A DNA stretch of 64,000 bases from Lycium barbarum (taxonomy: Eukaryota; Streptophyta; Magnoliopsida; Solanales; Solanaceae), in contig NC_083340.1 in NCBI RefSeq assembly GCF_019175385.1, positions 19,790,336 through 19,854,335 on the forward strand. Reading direction: 5' to 3'. The position numbers were made by a program, and so were the translations under genes. How positions within the stretch are numbered: position 1 is the stretch's first letter; every line of letters starts with the position of its first letter. Of this stretch, positions 34,452 through 45,661 are shown piece by piece. The notes beneath the pieces were generated by a model. The model did no database searches. It saw nothing but the letters and a program-made list of their open reading frames with translations, and was not told the DNA's origin.

Positions 34452-35347
34452 TGATCCTACTTGGCACACCTCATTTCAAGACTTACATCCAAGGCTAAGA
34501 TATGGAACTTGAAGCTCTACAAGCGGCATGGATGATAAGGATGGTGTTGAAGGCTTTTGGAGGCCCATACAAGCCCCACAATGAGGCCTATGATGTGATG
34601 GGAGGTGGCTTAGGCAAGGCTTGAAGATAAGGCTACAAGAAAGAAGGTCGACGCTCAAAATGGCTAGAAGCGCAAAAAGGACAGAAATGCAAAAGTGGCC
34701 AAACATGCAAGGACGGGACATACATGCAAATGGTCGCAATTGCAAGCTTTGAGAATGGAATAATGGCTATTTGTGCAAAGGAGAGATATTTCGGATTCCA
34801 AGCCAACATCTAACTAGCCAAACAAGGCCCTTGCCTCATTAATGACATTTTTGTAATAACTTAGTCTTCTTTAGTCTAAGAGTATAAATACTAGACTCAG
34901 CCATTTTCTTCACTTAGATTATGTTGAATGATGAATTAAGAAACTCCTTTGGAGATAGATTGTTTAGCTTAGTAGCTTTAGGGTTAGTGAGTATAATGGT
35001 GGATTTCATTGTTGGTCTTTGAACCTTAATTCCATTGATTTCATGAAGAGTTGTTCATTTGTGGATTCATTTGAATCACTCTTGCCTTGATTTCAAATTG
35101 TATAGGTTCTTTTAGAATTGAATTAGATTGGGAGGTTCTTTTAGGATTGAATTAGATTGAATTCATTTGAATCACTCTTGCCTGGATTTAATATATCCAA
35201 GGTTGCCCATAAATTCACCCTAATTGGGTCTTGCTTTTATCCTCTTTTCTCATCCCCTTTCTTCAATTCTCATCCCCAATTTCTTGTTATTTTTAATTCC
35301 GCATTTTTTTAATTGATTTGGTATTTCCCCCAAATCGATTAGTATCA
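34452..35347 (+). mobile_element. Probable solo LTR or small LTR element nested in the LTR
   Basis: Interrupts an LTR whose halves continue on either side. TG...CA ends are TGATCCTACTTGG and GATTAGTATCA, and a TATAAATA box lies at 34883-34890 followed by GTTGAATGATG-type leader sequence, as in an LTR promoter. The flanking five bases do not match, so the exact ends are uncertain. No coding sequence. Confidence 0.5.
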
Positions 35348-35942
35348 GTTATGCTACCGAGACGTCGATATTTCCTTCCGGAGTACATGTGTACACCTCA
35401 TTTGCATGGCATTACATTTCATTCATTCCATCATTGCACTGCATTACATTATGACTTGATTGAGATGTTTGGTGATTGGATTGTGATGATTGGATTGGAT
35501 CGGATTTACTCAGACTTGACATATTCGGGTTTTAGATGCTTACATAGGTGATGACGGCTACTCGGTTGCGATTATATTGTCTCATGCTTGGTTTGTTTAT
35601 TTGCTTATCTGCTTTATTATCTGAATTGTGTTAACTATACTTAGTCGGCCGATGATGCCTACCAGTACTGCTGTTTGTATTGACCTGCACTTGTTGCATC
35701 CTTTCATGAATGCAGAGTACCGGGACGGATATACTCATGTGACCCGTGGCTAATTGACACTTCAGCTTCCTCGTGAGCATGGCATCCGCTGACCTTGAAG
35801 ACCTTCCTATCATATGTTTTACTTTTACTTCAGAGACATAGACATTATATATTAGTGTACCAGACTGTATTATTCTTCTTAGATGCTCTTGTATTATTCA
35901 GACTAGACCCTGGGGGTATTTACTGTCTTCCACACTTTTACT

Positions 35943-35981
<39 letters not shown>

Positions 35982-36159
35982 TGAGACTTACGCATTTATT
36001 GATTTCCGCTACCTAACTGTCACAACCCAACCCTGCGGGCCATGACTAGTGTCCGAGCTGGACACTCGTATACGTACCTGTTACATGAAAGCAACTAAAG
36101 ATTCATAATGTCGCATATAATAAACCTGTCTCCTGAGGAGTCACAGTTAATCAAAACAT

Positions 36160-36275
36160 AATAGGATATGCAAGCCGGCAAGGCTGCCACAATATATCAA
36201 TACCATACGCAAGCCGACAAGGCTGCCATAACATATCAATATCATACGCAAGCCGACGAGGCTGCCATTACAAGC
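36160..36275 (+). repeat. ~38-bp tandem repeat, three copies
   Basis: GCAAGCCGACAAGGCTGCC units separated by ATATCAAT(A)CCATAC. Confidence 0.85.
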
Positions 36276-36709
36276 GGGAATATCCATAGCAAACCATATA
36301 GACACAGCTGAGCAAAACTCATACACAACCCACACATATGTTTACAGACCTCTAGGAGTATCAACAGTGACATATGACGGGACAGGGCCCCACCGTACCC
36401 CTGGATAAACATATATATACATCAAAAGGATCTGTACCAAAAGTCTAGGCTCCGGAACAATGGAGCTCTCCAAGACAGCTGAGTGGAAACCCTAAGCTGG
36501 AGGATCACCAAATCGAGTATCTGTACCTGCGGGCATGAAACGCAGCCCCCCGAAGAAGGGGGGGTCAATACGAGATATGTACTGAGTATATAAAGCATGA
36601 AATACATTAAGGAAGATCATAACTGAAGTAGAGATTCCAGGAGACAAGTATGATAATCAAGAAATCACTGTACTTGTGCCTTACGAAACAAAATCATGCA
36701 TATCATTAT

Positions 36710-37035
36710 CATATACCATACCCGGCCCATTATGGGACTCGGTGAATAAAGTCGTGTACACGTATACCATACCCGGCCCATCATGGGACTCGGTGCCATA
36801 ATCATATCATCATATCATCACATCATCATATCATCATATACATATACCGTACCCGGCCCCCTAGTGAGGGACTCGATGAATAAAGTCGTGTACACGTATA
36901 CCATACCCGGCCCATCATGGGACTCGGTGCCATAATCATATCATCGTATCATATACCATACCCGGCCCTCTAGTAAGGGACTCGGTGAATAATGCAGTGA
37001 CACTGTGCACGATAACATACCCGGCCCGAGACTCG
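36710..37035 (+). repeat. ~60-bp tandem repeat, about six copies, plus ATC microsatellite
   Basis: ATACCATACCCGGCCC followed by GGGACTCGGTG, alternating with either AATAAAGTCGTGTACACG or a CATAATCATATCATC run. Confidence 0.85.
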
Positions 37036-39135
37036 ATGAAAGACATATTGAGGCATGCACGAGCAGAGTGGTAAGCAACCATATGCAAGTTAAATCATAT
37101 CTGAGACTCGATAGAATAATCAAAACGAGCTATCACTCGAAAATCAAGACAATAGTCATATCAAGTACCTTTCGAATGTCACAATGGATTATATCAAAAT
37201 AGAACTTCTGGAATCATAGACACGTATCAAGACATAATGAAATAGCTTCTGGAAATCAAGAACATTAGCCATCCTAGTGGCTCTAAGAATAGGAACCTCT
37301 TTGGAGTTATATATTTGTCGTCTGTTTGTTTCATATGGATCATGCCAAAAAGAAAAAAGGGTTAGCTTTACACACCTGTCGTAGATCAACCGTAACCAAG
37401 CTTGCTTCGTCGCCCCTTTAGCCTATTTAATTTAAGAGTAACACTATTGTTAATAAACTACGACTTCCCAAACTTATAAATTTACAACCAATCACTTATG
37501 GGAATCACTTCTTAGTTCATACTTCTTGATTAGTAATTTGATTAGTTAAGAACTTAACGAAAATCGGGCAGCATTTCCTCTATATAACTCGCCTAACCCG
37601 AACTTCCAATTAATCTCCGACTATCACAACAATACCAACAATAATGAAATCATATCAAATCTTTAAAATCCAACCCATAAACAACTCAAAAATATACCTC
37701 AAATCAGCCCACACTACAATAATAATTTACCCGATTTCCCGCAATTAATTTCGTAGTTCCCATCTAACAATTTAGCTATACCGGGATGAATTTAAATATA
37801 CCTAGGAGAGAATAAATCTTACCTTATATGTCAAGATCTTTCACTTTACTTTCCTTCGAAGAAAGCCCGAATTCAATAACATGACAAAATAAAATAACGA
37901 GATCGAAGCGGTGAGCAAAACTCGTATGTTGTTTTGGTAATTGGTTTCCTTTTTGAAAACCTGCTGCAAGAAACATAATTATTTTTCTCCTTATAAAGGA
38001 CATGCACGAATCCTACATAAATATATGATGCTATCTCAATGTAGAACTGGCACCTATTCTTCAGGAGAAAATATGATGTCTCCTACAATCACAAATATGG
38101 TGCTGCCTATTTTTCTTAAGAGAGAAGTTCTCCAATTCAAAGTAAATACTTCAATGAATCACACTTTATGACCGTGGGGTCCAACTACCTTAAATCCTTA
38201 GTGCTAGATACAGCAAATGGATCTTTGTTAAGATAATAGTCATCTAGGCTTCTTTGCATGCATGTCACGTGGATATTTATTCATGTAAAGACTTATCCAA
38301 AAATAATTACATAAAGTATTTGGATTCCAAAATAATGAATGGACCGTGGGCCCCTCACCCCTAGAATATTACCTTATAGATACACACCCTTTTTAAAGAT
38401 CCCACCTAATTGCATATATAATCTTAGTCACTAGTTGCTACCACATGGAGAATGTTTGCCACTCAGCCCCTTTCCATGAACTTTTATTAAATTTTTTATC
38501 TCAATTACAATCTCACATTTAATCAATTACGCACATAATTAATTTCTCGATGTCAATTCACTTAGACATGGACCACTTTTAACACATTTTCTATACCCAA
38601 TATCGTAATCATGTGGTAGAACTCTATTCCATAGCCTCTGTATACATACACCAAAATATTAGTCCCAATCACCGTCAGCACGCTTTTAAGTCTGAAATCG
38701 TTCCGGGACTTCATTCCTTGTATACACCGAGTTTTTCATTTTCATGCTTGAATATGACAAAATCCTTCGGGCTCGGGTAAATTTTCTCATGTTGAACTGT
38801 CCAATTTTCTAGTCCAAAAATATAGGGTATTATAGCTTGGACCGTATTTCATTCAAATAAATTTCGAACCTCGACGAAACTTATTTTCTTTGATTTGATA
38901 AACTTCTAATCCTTACGATACATCTGTACCATCACTCTAACCACCTATAAGCTTAGGGGATAACCTCGTTTAGTTACTAATGTCATTTGACTTGCACGCT
39001 TTCCAATGCATGAAAACACGGGATGCAACACTAACTTTCTTCAATTTATGTATTAGTTCATTGTTGGGATAAGAATTCGCTTACCGAGGTGGGAAGGTAA
39101 GTGTCCGCACGGCCTAGGATAAATGGGTCGTGACA

Positions 39136-39286
39136 ATTTGCCCCTATTAAGTGTGATATAATCAAATCTCAATGTCTATTTAATTAGGGGTAGTTTAGTC
39201 AAATTACCTATTTTTATCTAGGAGTTAATATTTTCTTAAGGAGTGTACAAATGGCTAAGTGGATTCTTTTTTTTATCTGGAGGGAG
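39136..39286. mobile_element. Stowaway-like MITE, right part
   Basis: Begins with the second ATTTG and ends CTGGAGGGAG followed by TA. It continues the MITE begun at 32132 without loss of bases. Confidence 0.85.
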
Positions 39287-39313
39287 TATTAGTTAATACG
39301 TATCAATAAATGT

Positions 39314-40183
39314 GAGAAAAGGACAAAAATGGTCCCTTAACTATGATAGTAGGTTTAAAATAGTCCCTTAACTATGCACTTAACGGTTTTAGTCCTTTAA
39401 GTTTGTTACAAGTTAACAAAAATGGTCCCTTAACTATGAGAGTAGGTTCAAAATAGTCCCTTAACTATGCACTTAACGGTTTTGGTCCTTTAAGTTTGCC
39501 ATAAGTTGACAGTTTTAGTCTCGACAAAATATTTATCGAACTCTATTTGTTAGATTTGACGAGAACTATGAAAAAAAGGGCGAAAACGACTAACGTCCTA
39601 CAGACCAACAGAAGTCCATCGGTTATTTTTGAGGAAAAATGCGCGGAAACTATTTAAAAAAAAAAAAGAATCACTACACTGGAAGTATTTAGTTTTCTCT
39701 AGTTTTTCAGTAAAAACGAATCTAGTGTATTTTACTTAGCGAATGGACTCCCTCGATTTTAATCGACAGAATCCATCGGTCTTTGTGCCCCGAGACACTA
39801 TTTTTTGACATTATCAAGTTTGTAGGTTTTTCCTCAGTTTTTTTCTATAACCGACTAACGTCCGTCGGTTTTGTCCTGAGTTATTTGACCGATCTAGAGT
39901 TCTCACTAATTTTTTCTTTTTTTTCATAGTTCTCGTCAAATCTAACAAATAGAGTTCGATGAATATTTTGTCAAGACTAAAACTGTCAACTCATGGCAAA
40001 CTTAAAGGACCAAAACCGTTAAGTGCATAGTTAAGGGACTATTTTGAACCTACTCTCATAGTTAAGGGATCGTTTTTGTTAACTTGTAACAAACTTAAAG
40101 GACTAAAACCGTTAAGTGCATAGTTAAGGGACTATTTTGAACCTACTATAATAGTTAAGGGACCATTTTTGTCCTTTTCTCCG
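39314..40183. mobile_element. 870-bp DNA element with ~260-bp terminal inverted repeats
   Basis: Ends GAGAAAAGGACAAAAATGG and its inverse. The inverted arms run inward over GGTCCCTTAACTAT, ACTTAACGGTTTT and AAATCTAACAAATAGAGTTC. Each arm holds two tandem copies of a 100-bp block. ATAAATGT flanks both sides (39306-39313 and 40184-40191), an 8-bp duplication as in hAT elements; a 9-bp Mutator type is less likely. The interior (39.6-39.9 kb) has no transposase frame. Confidence 0.8.
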
Positions 40184-42146
40184 ATAAATGTTAACTATAG
40201 CTCAGGGAAGGGGAAGAGATAATAGCCTTTTAGTGATTCCCCATTCTCAAGGAAATTAAAAGTGATTTGTTGTAACTTCTCGGTAAACACCTGCAGTAAA
40301 AAAAATTATTCAGACTCTTTAGAATTGCTTCTAATTCAAAGAATCAACATAAATGATGCATAATCATTATTCATTCAATGTTCCAACATAACTGAACGAT
40401 ATACTCTTGATTTACCCAGAGTTCACATTACATTTATATAAATAAAATATGATTATCTAATTAGATTTACTATTTAATTAGATTTTGATTTAGTGTAGCG
40501 GCAAAATGGTAATCCAACTTTAAAGGCAGGAGCTTCCCAATTTTAGTATAATATGATCTTGCTCTTTCTAATAAAGCTTAATCGTTGGTGATATTGTACC
40601 ACTAGTTGGCGAAAATGAAATTGCTGACTCGTCAAATTTGAATTTAGAACTTACACACTATTTAATTTATCAAACAGCTGTCCCGGCCTTCACTTGGGTT
40701 TGTTTTCATTTAGAGCCTCTAGTTATATTTTCTCCGTCCCGATTTATGTGAAGGTAGTAATAAACACGTTTGGTACTAGATTGACTATGTTTATGTGACA
40801 TCAAAGTGAAGGATTGGATTTGACTTAAAGTTTGAGTAGCGTAAGTGGTGAAAACATGTAGGATTTCATGATGTATAAAACGAGTGGCATCTTGTTAAAA
40901 AGATGATAATTCAAAAGTTAAGGGATAAGTATTAAGTGCTAAATCCCCCGCAGGGTCTTAGTCCTTCAACCACGTTTACACTAATGCCAAGAAAATATCA
41001 CTGTGAAAATTGATTTTAGATTCTAGATCCAATATTGATCAATCTACTAAATGAGTGCCATGTTATATCTATCGGCTATATATCTGCTTAGCCAATTTTG
41101 TTAAACCAAAATTGCCAATACAAGTCCAGTTGAGCTCAGCAATCCAAAGTTACATGTAGGTTGGAAAGCAAGTAGTTGCACCATCAGGTCTTCTAATTTA
41201 AGTATATGAATGTGTCCCTCCCCTAGGACTATTACTACATCTCGTCAATCATTGCTATCAGTCATCACCATTAGTAATCACTATCGTCAATCATAATTAT
41301 TAATTGCTATCACCATCAATCACCATCGCGAGTTAATATTATCAGCTATCATCACCACTAGCTAGTATGCACCGTTAACCACCACCACGCCAGTCTGCAC
41401 TCTACAATCACCACCATGTAATTTTTAAAAAATATTTTATGGTATAATATTGATAAATAGTAGTATTTTATATGAATTATATATATATATTTAAATAACA
41501 AGATTTATATATACAGATTTCAAGGAAAACTTATTTTAATTATATAGTAATCATATTTTAAATATAATATTAATATTTATATGCGTGTTTTATATTCAGA
41601 CGTTTATCTTAACATTTAAAATTCAGACATGCAGACTTCGTAGTCTTAATAAAAACAAATGATCTTCACATCCTCTGTTATTATTCTATAATAATCACTA
41701 CTTATTAATTTAATAAAATTAAATGTGAATGAACTTCAATTGTCACGGGTAAATTCAATATTTTTAAATGTAATATAATACTCGACGAGATGAATTGGAA
41801 GTTGGAGATGAAAAGTTTTGGACAGAACATTAGTACGTAAAATTGAAGCTAAGGAGAAAACTATTTCTATATCTCATACTTCTTCAAATACCCCAAATAC
41901 AATATGAAAGAAATTAAAAGGATGGATAGAATCCTTTCGCACTTCAAGAAAATTAAGTTCTTGAGTTTAATTTTAAGAAAATGAAAAATATTTAAATATA
42001 TTTTTAAAGTACTTAAACTTGAATAGATATGTATTTTGTTATAGTCTAATTCACGTATGCCTTTACTATTTAATACTTCCCCCGTGCTAATTTATTTTTT
42101 CCTTTGTAAACAGTCCAAAAAAGAGTGACACATTTTATATATAGTA
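40184..42146. other. AT-rich intergenic DNA holding the second copy of the P450-BAHD spacer
   Basis: 40548-41180 repeats 13575-14420 in the same orientation and order. The P450 exon and the BAHD HXXXD region are both absent here. The rest is AT-rich, with a (T/A)-C-A-C-C-rich stretch at about 41220-41420, and has no coding motif. Confidence 0.7.
40548..41180 (+). repeat. Second copy of the P450-BAHD spacer segment
   Basis: CTTGCTCTTTCTAATAAAGC at about 40557 and, in order, the same landmarks as at 13575-14420. The copy is about 200 bp shorter through several deletions. Confidence 0.85.
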
Positions 42147-42401
42147 CTTCTTTCGGCTTAAAAAGAGTGTTCACTTAGTCATTTGCACACCCTTAAGAAT
42201 ATACTAGCTCCTAGACAAAGTTGGGTAATTTGACTAAACTAAACCCTAATTAAATAGGTATTGAGATTTAGTCACTTAGTACTTAATAAGAATAAATTTA
42301 GAAAAATAAGGTTAATAGTATTTTGATTTGGTAAGTAGACACTCTTTTTGAACAAAAAAAAAGTAAATGCTACGTGAATACTCTTTTTGAACTGGACGGA
42401 G
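42147..42401. mobile_element. Stowaway-like MITE, complete
   Basis: Ends CTTCTTTCGGCTTAAAAAGAG and its inverse AACTGGACGGAG, with TA on both sides (42145-42146, 42402-42403). Same family as the split copy at 32132/39286, reverse orientation. Confidence 0.8.
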
Positions 42402-42634
42402 TAACAATTCAACTTTAATTTTACTTTTTACCTATGATTGATAGTCACACAAATTTATATTGTTTATTTTAGACCACAATTTAAAAAAAAAAATCATTTA
42501 TTTCTTAAATTTAGTACCCAGTCAAACATGCCCGTATATATATGTTAATCATTTGATTAGATTAATTGAGGACTTTAATTAAATTAATAGCATATTTAAA
42601 CTAAGTACTCCCTTTGAATATTTAAATTAATGAC

Positions 42635-42638
<4 letters not shown>

Positions 42639-42690
<52 letters not shown>
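42639..42690. repeat. (AT)26 microsatellite
   Basis: Uninterrupted AT run of about 52 bp next to the foldback element. Confidence 0.9.
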
Positions 42691-42692
<2 letters not shown>

Positions 42693-42697
42693 AACGG

Positions 42698-43789
42698 AAA
42701 AGGATGAAAAATACCCCGAACTTTCAAATATTGTTCACTCATACCCTTCGTTATACTATTTGGCTAATTATACCCCTACCGTTATACTTTGATGCAAATT
42801 TACCCCTGATTTAGATGGAGTGATACGTGTCTGCCTCCTAATAAAATAACTCATCTCCAATTTTAATTAAAACTCACCCTTCATTTGACCCACTAGCCGA
42901 CCCGATTACTCCTAAACTTATTGAACTCATAAACAACCAACCAAACACATCACAAACGTGGGACCCACACCAAACCCCTCATTATCAAGCGCTACCATCC
43001 TCCGCCGCTCACCACTGGCGATTCTGCAAAGACATCCGTCACTTCAAAGCCACCATTACTTTGTGCTTGAAATGTTTATGTTGTAAGACATCTTTCAACA
43101 CACAGACATTTAAGTACAGTTGTAAAATTGTATGCATCAAGCTTAACACCTGAAGTACTGGAATTAACACACTGCTCGAATCAACCCATTTAACTTAGTG
43201 CTCAAGATCCTTATTTCTGGTACTAATGAATGCTCCATCGTAAACCTTGGCTCCAGAAATTCCAGAGCTTTGGTTCCTCCATTAAAGAACTTGAAAGATT
43301 AAGAAAAGGTTTAATGGTAACTAACCTGTGATGATCGTAAAGAATGGAAAATGGGAGAAGTTGAGTGGCTATTTGGATTGACAAAGTAATTCTGAGTGGG
43401 CTATTTTTGTTTGTTTGTTTGTATGAAATTTAATTTCAACCAGAAAATACATTTAACACTCGGGTTATTTTAAGAAGATGGTGGCGCTTGATGATGAAGA
43501 AGATGATGAGGGGTTTGGTGGGGGTCCCACGTTTGTGATGTGTTTGGTTGGTTGTTTATGAGTTCAATAAGTTTAAGAGTAATCGAGTCGGGTAGTTGGT
43601 CAAATGAAGGGTGGGTTTTAATTAAATTGGGGACGAGTTATTTTATTAGGAGGCTGACACGTGTCACTCCATCTAAATCAGGGGTAAATCTGCACCAAAG
43701 TATAACAGTAAGAGTATAATTAGCCAATAATATAACGAAGAGTATGAGTGAACAATATTTGAAAGTTCGGGGGTATTTTTGATCCTTTT
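42698..43789. mobile_element. Foldback-type element, 1.1 kb, with ~310-bp inverted arms
   Basis: The left arm (about 42698-43010) begins AAAAGGATGAAAAATACCCC. The right arm (about 43478-43789) is its inverse. Long matching blocks include GGGTGGGTTTTAATTAAA, ACAAACGTGGGACC and its inverse, and ACACGTGTC-type cores. The middle, about 460 bp, is unrelated and has no transposase motif. No clear target duplication. Confidence 0.75.
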
Positions 43790-43939
43790 ATGAAAATTTG
43801 ATCAAATATGTTTAGCCAGTAGCTAGTAGAGATCAAAATGTCAGGTGTAGGCACCTCTGATAAGCAGTGTTGCAGAGAGTGATGTCAGTTTGTAAAGGTG
43901 GCGGCTTTATTCCCCTTCTCTTCTTTATCCATTCAAACC

Positions 43940-44116
43940 TCTTTTTAACATAAAAATATAATACGTGTCAGTCTCTAGAGTATGGATGACACGTGTCAAC
44001 ACCCCACTACTTCCTCTACATATTTTTACGTGACCCCACTGTGAAAAAGGTCTTTCCTCAGAGACTCCGTCTTCCAACTTCCGCATTCTACTTCGAATTC
44101 TCCATCACTCAGAAAA
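43940..44116 (+). promoter_or_regulatory. Putative promoter and 5' leader of the coiled-coil membrane protein gene
   Basis: Contains two ACGTGTC cores (about 43964 and the palindromic GACACGTGTC at 43988-43997), which are G-box/ABRE-type binding sites for bZIP or bHLH factors. A CT-rich leader follows from about 44070. AAAA|GTAAAC at 44113-44122 could be the donor of a 5'-UTR intron with acceptor ATACCAG at 45594-45600. No clear TATA box. Placement is inference. Confidence 0.4.
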
Positions 44117-44515
44117 GTAAACTTCTCTCTTCTTTTTTTTTTTTTTTTTAGAAAAAAATAATTTTAAAAAAGAAACCTCTCCTCTCTTTCTCACTTAGCT
44201 AAATGTATTATGTATATATCTGTGTGATTTTTCCTAGTGCAAAATTATGTGCTTCTTTCCTTGTTACATTCTGTGATGTGTGTTTATTTGTTTATTTGGT
44301 TTTCTATATTTTTTTGTCTGTTTTGGTGAGTAGGTAGGATTGGGCTTGATAAATTGACTGTATTTAGTCTCTTGTCTTTGTTTCCAGTTAATATTGAGAA
44401 CAATTTATAGATTTGTGCAAAACGTGGTTCTGAGTCTTTTACTCTTTTGTGGAAAATGTTCTTGTATAGGACGATAAGTTATTTATAGCAATTGCCGACC
44501 TGTGTAAAAGTCATA

Positions 44516-44763
44516 CTCCCTCCGTCCCAAATCCCAATTTATATGAGTGTATTTGATTTGACGCGAAGTTTAAGAAGGAAAGAAAGGCTTTACTTTATCG
44601 AGTCATTGAAACTTGTGTGGATGTAAATCATTTCATTAAGGGTAAAATGAGTATTTTAAAATTAAATTGTCACTAAACATACAAATGTATCATTCTTTTT
44701 AGCACCAACTTTTTGAGATTGATTAAAAAGGAAAGAGTGTCATGTAAATAGGGACGGAGGGAG
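44516..44763. mobile_element. Stowaway MITE, 248 bp
   Basis: CTCCCTCCGTCCC at the left, GGGACGGAGGGAG at the right, TA on both sides. Intact terminal inverted repeats indicate a young copy. Lies in the presumed 5'-UTR intron. Confidence 0.92.
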
Positions 44764-45622
44764 TAATTAGTTTGTCATTATTATAAGGCTGAAATTTATC
44801 TTAAGATGTTGAAATAACAGAAAATTAAGCATGCCATGTGTCTGATATTCATTTTAAGCCTTATGGGATGTCCGAAAATTGACTTCGTTGAAAACCATGA
44901 AAGTCTTAAAATGTGGGAGCTTTTGAAAACAAAGATTCATCAGGTCTCTCCGGTAAGGCTAGTATAGTGCTCTTCTAGCTGATATAGTATCAACCTGTGA
45001 AGAAATATCATGAGATTTTAATTAATAGATTAAATGACAATATGTGAATAAGGACCATAATGTCAACTGTCAAGCCTGCGGTTATTGTTGCGGTAACTCG
45101 TGAGGACTTTCCTTCGATGCATAAGTGTGTCCGTTCGTGCCTTTTTAGTCTTCGAGAAGAGTCCCTTTATAAATTAAATTTTGATTCATCATATATGCAG
45201 TGATGCTTTTGGATTGTTAATTATTACCCATCTTGCAGCACCTATTTATGTTATTAAATCGGTGCGCCTTCATACCAAATATTGAATCCACTAATAGTAA
45301 ATATTACTAAAAGGTCAACTGGATTTCGAAAATGTATCTTCATAGTTATTTCAATGTTTGCACTATTGAAGTAATTAGTGAATGTCTAATTTACTTTCGT
45401 GCTTGCATCTGATGGATCTTGGGAAAAATAACAAATTTACATTTAATATAGTGTAGTTGAAGGGGTGGAATGGAGCAATGATGACGACTTTTAACTGGTT
45501 GGCTTTATACCGAGATTGTTCTCAATTTGTCATATTTATCTGATACACTCTTATTGAAGACTGTAATCTGTTCACTCTTGTGAATTAACATCTATACCAG
45601 GAATTTGAGGACTTCAATATTT

Positions 45623-45643
45623 ATGCAGATGACCTCCTTTTGA
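45623..45643 (+). promoter_or_regulatory. Short upstream ORF (6 codons)
   Basis: ATG CAG ATG ACC TCC TTT TGA, with two in-frame ATGs, ends 18 bases before the main ATG. If the presumed UTR splice at 45600 is right, it would be in the leader and could lower translation. Confidence 0.4.
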
Positions 45644-45661
45644 CCACTTTTGGAAGTATAG

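Larger units (their letters stand above)
32241..36017 (+). mobile_element. LTR of a Ty3-type element, plus orientation, with nested insert
   Basis: Starts TGTAAAGACCAGTTTGG directly after the ATTTG target site. Holds motifs typical of Solanaceae LTRs: repeated GCTGGAGCGG / CCGCTGAAGCGG blocks at about 32770-32870, tandem repeats at 33.98-34.3 kb, and ACCGAGACGTCGATATTTCC at about 35355. A 0.9-kb LTR-like insert sits at 34452-35347. The 3' end is cut by the inverted LTR at 36018. No gag-pol in between. Confidence 0.7.
36018..39135 (-). mobile_element. LTR of a second Ty3-type element, minus orientation
   Basis: On the minus strand it starts TGTCACGACCCATTTATCC at 39135 and ends GGGTTGGGTTGTGACA at 36018; length 3118 bp. 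It holds two sets of tandem repeats (CAAGCCGACAAGGCTGCC and ACCCGGCCCATCATGGGACT units) typical of Solanaceae chromovirus LTRs. It stands alone, without PBS or PPT of its own, so it is a solo LTR or a recombined end. Its right terminus coincides with the ATTTG target site of the split MITE. Confidence 0.7.

Noticed and set aside
33960..37035. Possible CRISPR-like arrays of short repeats
   Set aside because: Units are plain tandem repeats without unique spacers, inside LTRs of a plant genome.
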